From the NCBI GenBank assembly GCA_021734525.1, contig JAIPIW010000011.1, positions 1 through 33,732 on the forward strand: 33,732 bases of DNA, written 5' to 3'. A program made the position numbers and the translations under genes. The notes beneath the pieces were generated by a model. The model was not told the DNA's origin. It saw only the letters and a list, made by a program, of their open reading frames with translations, and did not search any database. Source of the stretch: Candidatus Altimarinota bacterium (GTDB taxonomy: Bacteria; Patescibacteriota; Gracilibacteria; UBA4473). Of this stretch, positions 15,684 to 23,559 are shown one piece after another; position 1 is the first letter of the stretch, and the number at the start of each line of letters is the position of its first letter.

Positions 15684-16733
15684 ATGGTTAGTTTTGTGTG
15701 GAACTCTTTTATCAAATCTTGGCGACAAGCTCTTCATTCTCCATTTGGAGTACAGCTTGCCACTCTTGGGATTTTTATAATGTTTATTATGAGCTTCCGT
15801 CCTCCCTACTTTCTATGGTCTAGAGAACCTTTTGGCGAAGAATTTTCTGGCGATAAATCTATTTCCTTTCCTATCTCAGAAGTTGGCTTTCTAGATAATT
15901 CTGCCGGAGTGAGGACTGCTGGACTACGGGAGGTTCTGATGGAAGACGAAGAAGGTAACTTGGTAGTAAAAATTCAGCCTCGTAAAAGAGATGAAACTAT
16001 TAACTACATTGTTAAATCTGGAGATAATCCCTTAAAAATAGCTCACAAGTTCGGTATAAAAGTTTCCACCCTACTGTGGAGCAATGAGTTAAATATTAAA
16101 CAGCAACTACAAGTTGGACAAAAACTCCGCATCCCTCCTACCGATGGTGTGTACTACAAGGTACAATCTATGGACACCTTAGGAGAGATTGCCAAAAATC
16201 ATGGTATTGAATTACCTAAAATATATGCCTATAACCGTATTAAAAAAGATACTGCCCTTCAGATAGACCAAGAAATTTTCCTACCAGATGCCCAAAAAAC
16301 TTTTGTTGCCAGAAACATTACTAATATAGATGAAACTACTGATTCTGAAAGCCTAGAATCTATTGGTATTAGAATTAGAAGACCAACTAAGGGAATATTA
16401 ACCCAGGGATTTCACAAAGGACATTACGCTATAGATATTTCCAATAAACTAAACACTCCTATTTATGCCGCTGCGGGTGGTAAAATAATTAAGGCAGATG
16501 ATGGTTGGAACTATGGTTATGGAAATCATATCATCGTCGATCATGGGAATGATGTCCAAACTTTATACGCCCATCTAAATACTATTAAAGTTAATATCGG
16601 AGATGAAATAAAAACCGGACAACTAGTTGGGTTAATGGGAAATAGTGGTCGTGTTTTTGGTCCAACAGGAATCCATCTTCACTTTGAACTCCGTATCCGC
16701 GGTAGAAAAGTTAACCCTAATAATTACTTCTAA
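15684..16733 (+). CDS. LysM-domain M23 metallopeptidase (peptidoglycan endopeptidase)
   Basis: 349 aa. An N-terminal hydrophobic helix (about residues 20-40, VQLATLGIFIMFIMSF) anchors it outside the cytoplasm. Two LysM peptidoglycan-binding motifs follow, at about 105-150 (YIVKSGDNPLKIAHKFGIK) and 155-197 (YYKVQSMDTLGEIAKNHGIE). The M23/LytM catalytic domain runs from about 238 to 349: HYAIDIS provides the first His and Asp, DHGNDVQTLYAHL the GxxTxYAHL-type strand, and HLHFEL the final HxH. All zinc ligands expected of an active enzyme appear present. It likely cuts or remodels peptidoglycan cross-links, perhaps with the neighbouring 772-aa protein. A hairpin overlaps its stop codon. Confidence 0.93.
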   Translation: MVSFVWNSFIKSWRQALHSPFGVQLATLGIFIMFIMSFRPPYFLWSREPFGEEFSGDKSISFPISEVGFLDNSAGVRTAGLREVLMEDEEGNLVVKIQPRKRDETINYIVKSGDNPLKIAHKFGIKVSTLLWSNELNIKQQLQVGQKLRIPPTDGVYYKVQSMDTLGEIAKNHGIELPKIYAYNRIKKDTALQIDQEIFLPDAQKTFVARNITNIDETTDSESLESIGIRIRRPTKGILTQGFHKGHYAIDISNKLNTPIYAAAGGKIIKADDGWNYGYGNHIIVDHGNDVQTLYAHLNTIKVNIGDEIKTGQLVGLMGNSGRVFGPTGIHLHFELRIRGRKVNPNNYF

Positions 16734-16750
16734 AAATAAGAAGTAATTAT
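16720..16750 (+). terminator. AT-rich hairpin at the end of the M23 gene
   Basis: A perfect 12-bp inverted repeat: ATAATTACTTCT (16720-16731), 7-nt loop, AGAAGTAATTAT (16739-16750). It spans the TAA stop (16731-16733) and is followed by a T-rich tract (CTCTTTTATTT, 16761-16771). The low GC content makes it a weak classical terminator, but position and symmetry fit. Confidence 0.5.
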
Positions 16751-16779
16751 GTAATTATTGCTCTTTTATTTGCTTTATG

Positions 16780-16805
16780 TATTATATTATAATATAATAA
16801 CATCC
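16780..16805. repeat. AT-rich palindrome, copy 4; left direct repeat flanking the Rhs region
   Basis: 16780-16799 is a perfect 20-bp palindrome with core 16784-16795. Bases 16782-16805 match 23516-23539 at 23 of 24 positions in the same orientation (19 identical bases TTATATTATAATATAATAA, one mismatch, then ATCC). It sits between the M23 gene and tRNA-Arg. Confidence 0.65.
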
Positions 16806-16809
16806 GACT

Positions 16810-16829
16810 TCTCCTCTTTAGGAGATTTT
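16810..16829 (+). terminator. small hairpin with T tail before tRNA-Arg
   Basis: TCTCCT, loop CTTT, AGGAGA, then TTTT. A 6-bp stem with a tetraloop and a short U run could be a weak terminator separating the M23 gene from the tRNA. Confidence 0.35.
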
Positions 16830-16848
16830 GCTAGGATTCTAATAACAC

Positions 16849-16923
16849 GCCCCCGTAGTTCAATGGATAGAACAGCGCCCTTCTAAGGCGACAATCCAGG
16901 TTCGATTCCTGGCGGGGGTACCA
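16849..16923 (+). tRNA. tRNA-Arg (anticodon TCT)
   Basis: Cloverleaf: acceptor GCCCCCG/CGGGGGT with a terminal G-U, D-stem GTTC/GAAC, anticodon loop CTTCTAA (anticodon TCT), T-arm CCAGG-TTCGATT-CCTGG, and an encoded CCA (16921-16923). The outermost anticodon-stem pair is G-A, a mild oddity. It reads AGA/AGG and has U34, the position that Elp3 (also in this window) would modify. The gap 16924-17083 shows only weak hairpins (for example CTCAA/TTGAG at 16977-16995). Confidence 0.94.
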
Positions 16924-17083
16924 CCTAGTGCACTATTTAGCAATAATGACCGATCTGGTTAGCTATTTTTCTTATTCTCAAAAAATCTTATTGAGCTTGT
17001 TCTGGATTACTAAAAATCGTTTAAACGAAACGCCTTAGTTTTTATTTTTGTCTAGATGGGGAGTAGACAGTAATTGTAAATTA

Positions 17084-17230
17084 TTAATTTTTACTTTCTA
17101 TTTTATTAATCAAACTTTTAAAATATTTTTCTCCTCCAACTGGAAGAAACATTGTCCGCGAATTGTCTTCTTTGTCTGTAGCGACAAAAGTATTCCTCTT
17201 AAGATCATATATGAATTTATTTTCATTCAT
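17084..17230 (-). CDS. 48-aa small protein downstream of barstar
   Basis: ATG at 17230-17228, TAA at 17086-17084. The product begins MNENKFIYDLKRNTF, has a central FLPVGGEKYF and ends SLINKIESKN. It begins 6 nt after the barstar stop codon on the same strand, as the last member of the Rhs/immunity run. Composition looks coding and the sequence is polar without a membrane segment. I do not recognise a family. It could be a further small immunity protein or the remnant of one. Confidence 0.45.
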   Translation of the reverse strand: MNENKFIYDLKRNTFVATDKEDNSRTMFLPVGGEKYFKSLINKIESKN

Positions 17231-17236
17231 CTCATC

Positions 17237-17692
17237 TTAACCAATAGGCAATTTTTTAGAAAAAACTTCTAATTGTGTTTTGCATTTATCTGAAAAATAA
17301 ACCGAAAATGTATGCATATTTTTGAGTTCCCAATCTTCATAAAAATCTTTCTGATTGTATTCTTTCCAATCTTCAATAGTAATATTTAAGATATCTAGAT
17401 AAACCAATAATTCTTTTAATTCTTTATTTTTAAAAGGAATATCTTCGTGAACCAGTACAAGATTCTTTGCTTTTAACCAATGAAAATCTCCTAAGCAATC
17501 TATCAAAGCATCCCAATTAAATCCAAAGTAATCTGGAAATTGCAATATCTTGTACAAAGATTGTAGCAATTCTAATTTGGTCTCTATGTTTACAGGAAGT
17601 CTGACTACAAAAGTATCTTTAGATTTTTTAGGAATTTCCTTTTCTGTCTTAAAGAAATTAAAATCTTTGATTACCGATTCTTTTGTGATCAT
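17237..17692 (-). CDS. barstar-family ribonuclease inhibitor
   Basis: A cytoplasmic inhibitor of barnase-like RNases, commonly used as an immunity protein in polymorphic toxin systems. The 151-aa protein carries the family core LQFPDYFGFNWDALIDCLGD followed by NLVLVHEDIPF (strand), with a preceding beta-alpha opening. About 35 extra residues follow the core. It is the third immunity-type gene after the Rhs toxin. The upstream DUF4288-like gene stops 4 nt before its start, so translation is probably coupled. No barnase domain is visible in this Rhs, so it may guard against a rival's toxin. Strikingly AT-rich. Confidence 0.82.
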   Translation of the reverse strand: MITKESVIKDFNFFKTEKEIPKKSKDTFVVRLPVNIETKLELLQSLYKILQFPDYFGFNWDALIDCLGDFHWLKAKNLVLVHEDIPFKNKELKELLVYLDILNITIEDWKEYNQKDFYEDWELKNMHTFSVYFSDKCKTQLEVFSKKLPIG

Positions 17693-17696
17693 TTTT

Positions 17697-18071
17697 TTAT
17701 TTTGAAGTATTTTCAGGACTTATTTCTCCTGAATGCTCACTCCCGTCATCATAATATTTATCCAAAAATTCATCTCGTTCTAAATCACTACTCCGAATAA
17801 GTGAATATATCTCAGCGAAATTACATATTTTTCCGTCAAATAAATGAAATACACTGATAAAATTTTCGTATTCAAAATATTTATCATTAGATTCATAATC
17901 TTCACAATATTTTCGAGCTTCTTTTTCCGCTAATTCTACTGCTTCTTTAAAACTTTTTGCTCGAACCAAAATAATCCTCTCTTCATATCCCCATATTTTA
18001 TCAGTCTTTTTTCCATATATACCAAAAATACATTTTACCGAATACCATTCCTGTTTTATATATTTATTCAT
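17697..18071 (-). CDS. DUF4288-like protein, candidate immunity protein
   Basis: A 124-aa soluble protein. The N-terminus reads EWYSVKCIFGIYGKK, then YEERIILVRAKSFKEAVELAEKEARKYCED. This resembles the DUF4288 layout (W-Y-V strand, YEERI, then an A-S-EEA helix). The C-terminus is acidic (DEFLDKYYDDGSEHSGE). The family function is unknown; members are often seen near toxin and immunity genes. It lies between the Imm50-like and barstar genes on the same strand, consistent with an immunity array. The assignment is by pattern memory, not a search. Confidence 0.55.
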   Translation of the reverse strand: MNKYIKQEWYSVKCIFGIYGKKTDKIWGYEERIILVRAKSFKEAVELAEKEARKYCEDYESNDKYFEYENFISVFHLFDGKICNFAEIYSLIRSSDLERDEFLDKYYDDGSEHSGEISPENTSK

Positions 18072-18121
18072 GATTACTTTTTAGATGAATTGCTTTTGTT
18101 TTTAAAAATCCATGCTTAAAT

Positions 18122-18487
18122 TTATTTAATAATCTCTACATTTTCTACTATCACTGTATCGCATAGCCATTTAGAGCCTCTGTAATTATCATCAATCCAA
18201 CAAGGGCTTAGCTCGACTAACACTCCTTCTGCCTGCTTCTTGAATTCTAACTCAGCAATAGTAGGACAATGTTTATAATCATAATCAGAATCCTTTTTAA
18301 TATTTTCAAACAAGAATGTTGTTATACACGGATATTCCACCCACTGACTTGATTCTATTTTCATACTAATATTTTTCTTTTTTGAATTATATTTTATTTC
18401 TAAAATTTCATCGTCATGAAATGTTGGCCAATAACCAAAATAATCAATTATTAATTGCCAATTTTTTATATATTTAGGAATTTTCAT
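18122..18487 (-). CDS. Imm50-like immunity protein
   Basis: The 121-aa protein shows FGYWPTFHDDEILEIKYN near its N-terminus, the 'W-P-S-F-H-D-a-E' signature of the Imm50 family. A beta-rich body follows (VEYPCITTFLFENI, ELEFKKQAEGVLVELSPC) with a short end strand. It starts 39 nt after the Rhs stop on the same strand, the classic position for the cognate immunity gene of a polymorphic toxin. It is therefore the best candidate to neutralise the Rhs C-terminal toxin. It would act in the cytoplasm, since no signal peptide is present. Confidence 0.6.
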   Translation of the reverse strand: MKIPKYIKNWQLIIDYFGYWPTFHDDEILEIKYNSKKKNISMKIESSQWVEYPCITTFLFENIKKDSDYDYKHCPTIAELEFKKQAEGVLVELSPCWIDDNYRGSKWLCDTVIVENVEIIK

Positions 18488-18526
18488 TGTGTTTCTAATT
18501 AAAAATTATTTTTACTTTTCTTACTT

Positions 18527-21500
18527 TTAACTTCCAGAATTTGCTCCTTTTTCCTTTTGTAATGATTCATGGTCTTTAGATCTTGATGTATGATCATAAC
18601 TTCCATCAGTTTTTGGAGTCCATCCGTGAACATGTGGATTAGGAACAGTTCTATTATTATCTGAGAAATCTATATCTCTAGCCGGATTACCCTGTTTATC
18701 CCAAGTCCTAGCTTGATCTATTTTGCCGTCTTTCCACCTAAGTCCAGTTGTACTTGGATCTCCGTGTAAAGGCAAACTACGTTCTCCAGTCAAGCTTGTT
18801 GTTATAGGATTTTTTTGTTCCTTATTTGCAGGAACGGATGTTGTTTTTGATTCACTTCCTGTCCCAGGAAAAGTCATTATTTGGGCGGAATTCTGTTTAT
18901 CTGCAGGAGTAACAAAGGGGCTAGATTCATTACGATTAGCAGGAAAAGGAGAAATATTATCTTTTAGATTATTTAAATTTCCTATTACTGTTTTAGCAAT
19001 TATAGCCGCTTGATAAATAGCTGCTCCCACAATAATAGAAACCCCTATTATATCTCCAATAAGCAAAGGACCATCAGCAACAGTAAACATCCCTCCTAAA
19101 GCTATTGATTCCGCAAAAGTATTACCACTTGGATCAACATACTTCAGTGGATTATTCTGTACATAACTGTACTTATTTAGAGACTGCGGATCCTTCAGAT
19201 CTCCTTCCCAAGAATCTCTACTGATAAATCTTCCCAAATTAGAATCATAGTATCTGGCTTCGTAATAGAGTAATTCTGTTTCTTCATCTCTTTCTTTTCC
19301 AGTAAATTCATAATCATTCTCAAATCCTTCCTCAGCGTCGTCTATTCTCGTGTCTCCATAAGGGAAATAATCTAAAAGTTGAACTATGCCTCCTTCTTCG
19401 TTTGTATCTACATTAGAGCCAGTGAGATGATCTTCATGATGGTATATTATAATAGAATTATTATTTTCTGTTTCCAAAGTAGCTACTTTAGTGTTTCCAG
19501 CATAAATGTGTGCTTTCTGTTTCTCTTGTTCTAGATCATAATATTTATCTACATAATAAGTCTGTTCTTCTTGTTCTATATTTTCCTTAAAAATCCTATC
19601 TTTACCTTCATCGTAAAGATAATTCATAGTGATCTCTTCTTCTTCGTTATTAGAAGATGAGAGTCTGTCTTTCCAATCCCATTCGTGTTCCCAGATTCCG
19701 TTACTAAGTAAATTACCATCCTCATCATAAATGTATTCTGTCTCCCCTATGCTGGTTACAGCATGGGGCGAGGCAATAGTATCTGGACTTGTTTCTGGAT
19801 CTTTTCCCCTGTAAATATAATTTCCTTCAAGTCCTCCTTTGGTGAGAATGTTTCCTAGAATATCATATGTATATTCCCGATCATAATCTTCTCCATTGGC
19901 AGATTCTGTAATAGTCGCCCCAACCAAACGATACAAAGAATCGTACTGGTAAAAAGCATTTTTAGCTACATCTGTATTGGATTGGTCGATTATAGAAATT
20001 ATATTCCCTACTGGATCGTAATTGTAGAAAATATTTTGCAAGAATTCCTGGTCTCTTTTGGTCTTTTTATTAATTAGTCTGTAGGCTTGGGTAATGTCAT
20101 AGGTATTGGTAGTTTCTACCCCATTGCTAAAATTAATCCGGACGACGCTACCGGTAGGAGCGTAATCTAAGTTAGTTACAACTTCGTTTGCGTTTTGCAA
20201 AACTCTCTGTAATTGCCCAGCTCCGTTATATTCATAAGTAACAACAGTCAAATTGGGATAAATAACACTTAGGGGATTATCTAAATTGTCATAGGTAAAT
20301 TGCAAAATAAATTCCTCATCTTCAATGATAAAATCCTGTCTAGTTATTCTTCCGAGTAAGTCATAGGTATAATTCTTACTTCCATTAGAAAATTCTACTT
20401 GGGAAAGTCGACCAATAGCATTTTGTCCTTGATCGTAAGTATAAGTAACTTCTATCCCCTCTAACGTGTCTGTATCTTCTGTTACAATTCTGTCTAATTC
20501 GTCATAGGTGAAATTTGTTTCTTGATCTCTAGCGTCTGTCACAGAAATAACATTATTATTAGCATCGTATTCGTATTCCCAAACACCAAAAGTGTCGTCA
20601 TTGAAGGTATGCAATTCTTCTTCTGTTAGTTTTCGGCATAAAAGATCGTAGGTAAGATTTTTTTGGTTCCCTAGAGCATCTGTAATTTTGATTAGATTAT
20701 TTAGGGCGTCATATTCGTATTTGGTAACAAAGGGAACTTGATCCAAATACTCCCAAACATCTGTCAGATTTTCTCGAGCATCAAAAGCAAAATCTTTCTG
20801 GTTACCATTTAGATCCCAAACCTTTTGTGCCCAATTGTCGTATTCTGTGCGAATTATACCCAGCGGACTCATGATTGTAATTTGTCTGTTTAGGGTGTCA
20901 TATTCATATTCCATTCCTAGAGCAAAAGGATCTAAAGGAAGATATATAAGACCGTGTTGGAAAATCGGTAAGGTTTGTTTTTTAGTATTACCTCGTTCAT
21001 CATAAATTGTGTCAATTACGACATAATTATTCTCAGCCTCTGTTCTAACTTGAATAGGACGAGAGAGGCCATCAAAATAAGTACGAGCAAAGACTTCTAT
21101 TCCTTCTTGAGGATATTTTATTTCTGTAATAGAAATAGGATATTCTTCCAATTGGTAGTCATAATGATTTATTCTGGTATTTAAATCTGGATTTAAAGGA
21201 TTAGATATAAAAGATTCTATTACCCTACCAAATTCATCTAGGACAACTATTTTTCTGGCGTTATTTGGATCTGTAATCTGAATGGGAACACCATAGACTA
21301 GATCATAAATCACTTCTGTTTCATGTAATAAAGGGTTCGTTATTAGTTCTGGATATAAATTATGCTCTTCATAATTGATACGAGTTTCAAAAAAACGAGG
21401 ATTTTTAAAACTTATTGGTAATCCATATTCATTATAGGTTGTTTTGGTTCTAATTAGATTATCTGGTTCTGTAACTAAAACTTCTTGCATAGTAGGATTT

Positions 21501-23509
21501 CCTTTGCTTATTTGTCCTAATCCCAAATAGTCATAATACTGTTGCTGTTGGGCAATTAATCTAAAGCCAAAATCTCTCTTTTCTATCCGAGAAAGATATG
21601 AAACTAGATAGTCTTCTTCGTTTTGGGCATAAGAAAATATGGTTGTAATTCTATCTGTTCCCATATCTTGGTAATTTCCATTTTCTCCATTAAGGATCAC
21701 TTCTCCTTGATCTATTTCATTAACTATATTACCAAACCCGTCATACCACATTTCTTTGGCTTTGGCTCTATAACTGGGATTACCATCATAATCTGCTATT
21801 ACTTCACGGTTTAGATAAACAAAGAATCTTTCTTTTTCTTCATCATCATCTTGGAGTTGGTTATTATCCCATTTTTTTATCGTTTTTTGATAGAGATTTT
21901 CTTGGTCATCGTAGACCTCTTCCCGATAGATTTTTCCTTTTTTGCTGATATGATCTTCAAATTCTCCAAAAACTTCACTTTCTTCGTTATCTGGAGAAAA
22001 TTCGCTTTGATGAAAAAATATTTTTCTTCTGTTTTCTACTGGATCTATTACTTCTACTTTATGAAATCCAGCATATTCTTTTTTGTAGGCATCTAGTTGG
22101 TCATAATAGTAATGTCCGCCTTCATAACTGTAACTAGTGGTATACCAAGGCTCGTTTGGTCCAGCTTGCACAGATGATTCATGAACTGTATGAACTACAA
22201 AATGAAGCCCATTAGCCATAGAATCATCTCCCAGCCTATAAGCTGTAGATGGTTTATAAATTAATCTCTGTACTGCTCCATATGGAAAATCTATTTCCTT
22301 TAATAACAAATTCTTATTGGTCGGTTCCTCTTCTGTTCCATCATAATAAGAAAAATTAATAGGTGGCAGAATATTTTCTCCACTTCTTATAGTAATTCCG
22401 GTTAAATGTATGATAGCGTCATTAACTACTTCATGATCTAACTCATAAGTTCTAATTAATTCTTCCTCATCAATTAAGGAATATATTTGGATTTCATTAA
22501 ATATTAAGCTTGTTTCTGTCCTAAATCCTCGTTCATAAGAAAGAAAATAGGGTCTTTCTTCTAAAACAAAACGAACTTCAAAAAGGCCTTCTTCCTCTTC
22601 ATAACCTGTATAACGAATCGTGGCTGGATATATTTGTCCACTGTCTTGGATGTAAGTATAGGTTATATAATTGCCGTTAGGATCTTCTATTCTTTCCAGT
22701 AGCCATTTATAGACTTCTTCTTCATTATCTGGATTTACTTGTTTGGTGTCTGCATTAATTCCAAAGAAATATTTAGTTCCCTTAGTGTCAGTGGCTATCC
22801 AATGATTATCTGTAAAAATATATTTGGTAAAACTTGTTTCTGTTTTAGCGCCATATAATCCTTGTTCTTGATCTGTAACAATTAATTCTGTGGTGTTTCT
22901 ATTAATGTCAGCCGTGAAATCATCTTCTATATATAATTTATCTACGCCCTTTCTGGTACTCCGAAAAATAGCATTTGTAGGAAGTGACCAGCCATATCCT
23001 ATTGGAGATTCATAATTTTTTTGATTACTGGAATAAGTAAGGTTGAGATATGGAGTCATTTCTTTTCTTCCTTCTGGTATCCAGATTGGATAGGAGTAAG
23101 TAGCACTTCCAGTAAATAAATCTGTTTCAAAACTTCCGTTAGAGTTTTTGAGCCAATCAAAAGCCTGAGGTAATTTCGGCTGGATAAGTTCTGTATTTTG
23201 TTCATCTTCTCGAGGCAAATTTTCTGGGTCCCCTAGCTCTGGATCATCTTCTAATTCTGCATTCGCTCCTTCTTCTGCTTCTTCTAAATTTTGTTCTGGA
23301 TTCACTACTACTACTTCTTCTTCAGGAAGATTTATATTTGTTGTGCTACCGGTAGGCTTTGAATCTTCTTCTTTAACTTCTAATTCTAAAGGATTAGATA
23401 ATGATGAAGTAGAATTATCTTTTATTTCTTCTTTTGGCGTTACTTTTTGGGCAGAAATAGAAGTAGTTAAAAGCAGAGAGATACAGAATATAGCCAAGAA
23501 TTTTTTCAT
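18527..23509 (-). CDS. secreted SpvB/YD-repeat (Rhs) polymorphic toxin with C-terminal toxin module
   Basis: 1660 aa. A signal peptide (residues 1-20, likely cut after SISA) precedes a Glu/Asp-rich linker (about 25-112). A SpvB-like domain follows (about 115-190: DLFTGSATYSYPIWIPEG, LTYSS, GYGWSLP). A long array of YD repeats covers roughly 540-1390 (YDLLGRI, YDALNNL, YEYDANNN and similar). The Rhs-associated core is YYEARYYDSNLGRFISRDSW ... PLKYVDPSGN (about 1415-1463). The variable tail (1464-1660) has a hydrophobic segment (about 1469-1510), a Ser/Pro-rich linker and an ~85-aa end module from about 1576. That module has LPLHGDP, ARDIDFSD and PNPHVHGW with an HxH pair (1626, 1628), resembling the 'polymorphic toxin type 24' group, predicted RNases. 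Rhs cages hold such toxins until delivery. Immunity-type genes follow directly. Confidence 0.88.
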   Translation of the reverse strand: MKKFLAIFCISLLLTTSISAQKVTPKEEIKDNSTSSLSNPLELEVKEEDSKPTGSTTNINLPEEEVVVVNPEQNLEEAEEGANAELEDDPELGDPENLPREDEQNTELIQPKLPQAFDWLKNSNGSFETDLFTGSATYSYPIWIPEGRKEMTPYLNLTYSSNQKNYESPIGYGWSLPTNAIFRSTRKGVDKLYIEDDFTADINRNTTELIVTDQEQGLYGAKTETSFTKYIFTDNHWIATDTKGTKYFFGINADTKQVNPDNEEEVYKWLLERIEDPNGNYITYTYIQDSGQIYPATIRYTGYEEEEGLFEVRFVLEERPYFLSYERGFRTETSLIFNEIQIYSLIDEEELIRTYELDHEVVNDAIIHLTGITIRSGENILPPINFSYYDGTEEEPTNKNLLLKEIDFPYGAVQRLIYKPSTAYRLGDDSMANGLHFVVHTVHESSVQAGPNEPWYTTSYSYEGGHYYYDQLDAYKKEYAGFHKVEVIDPVENRRKIFFHQSEFSPDNEESEVFGEFEDHISKKGKIYREEVYDDQENLYQKTIKKWDNNQLQDDDEEKERFFVYLNREVIADYDGNPSYRAKAKEMWYDGFGNIVNEIDQGEVILNGENGNYQDMGTDRITTIFSYAQNEEDYLVSYLSRIEKRDFGFRLIAQQQQYYDYLGLGQISKGNPTMQEVLVTEPDNLIRTKTTYNEYGLPISFKNPRFFETRINYEEHNLYPELITNPLLHETEVIYDLVYGVPIQITDPNNARKIVVLDEFGRVIESFISNPLNPDLNTRINHYDYQLEEYPISITEIKYPQEGIEVFARTYFDGLSRPIQVRTEAENNYVVIDTIYDERGNTKKQTLPIFQHGLIYLPLDPFALGMEYEYDTLNRQITIMSPLGIIRTEYDNWAQKVWDLNGNQKDFAFDARENLTDVWEYLDQVPFVTKYEYDALNNLIKITDALGNQKNLTYDLLCRKLTEEELHTFNDDTFGVWEYEYDANNNVISVTDARDQETNFTYDELDRIVTEDTDTLEGIEVTYTYDQGQNAIGRLSQVEFSNGSKNYTYDLLGRITRQDFIIEDEEFILQFTYDNLDNPLSVIYPNLTVVTYEYNGAGQLQRVLQNANEVVTNLDYAPTGSVVRINFSNGVETTNTYDITQAYRLINKKTKRDQEFLQNIFYNYDPVGNIISIIDQSNTDVAKNAFYQYDSLYRLVGATITESANGEDYDREYTYDILGNILTKGGLEGNYIYRGKDPETSPDTIASPHAVTSIGETEYIYDEDGNLLSNGIWEHEWDWKDRLSSSNNEEEEITMNYLYDEGKDRIFKENIEQEEQTYYVDKYYDLEQEKQKAHIYAGNTKVATLETENNNSIIIYHHEDHLTGSNVDTNEEGGIVQLLDYFPYGDTRIDDAEEGFENDYEFTGKERDEETELLYYEARYYDSNLGRFISRDSWEGDLKDPQSLNKYSYVQNNPLKYVDPSGNTFAESIALGGMFTVADGPLLIGDIIGVSIIVGAAIYQAAIIAKTVIGNLNNLKDNISPFPANRNESSPFVTPADKQNSAQIMTFPGTGSESKTTSVPANKEQKNPITTSLTGERSLPLHGDPSTTGLRWKDGKIDQARTWDKQGNPARDIDFSDNNRTVPNPHVHGWTPKTDGSYDHTSRSKDHESLQKEKGANSGS

Positions 23510-23515
23510 AATGTG

Positions 23516-23539
23516 TTATATTATAATATAATAATATCC
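23516..23539. repeat. AT-rich palindrome, copy 5; right direct repeat, at the Rhs start
   Basis: 16-bp palindrome at 23516-23531 (core 23518-23529), ending 6 nt before the Rhs ATG at 23509. On the minus strand a TATAAT within it lies 10 nt before the ATG, so it may serve as the -10 box of a near-leaderless toxin mRNA. It matches 16782-16805 at 23 of 24 bases. Confidence 0.65.
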
Positions 23540-23559
23540 CCCTTAATTTTCCTTGGCGT

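Noticed and set aside
17048-17272. Plus-strand frame of 74 codons
   Set aside because: It is antisense to the barstar tail and the 48-aa frame, has a Phe/Ile-rich artefactual composition and no homology pattern.
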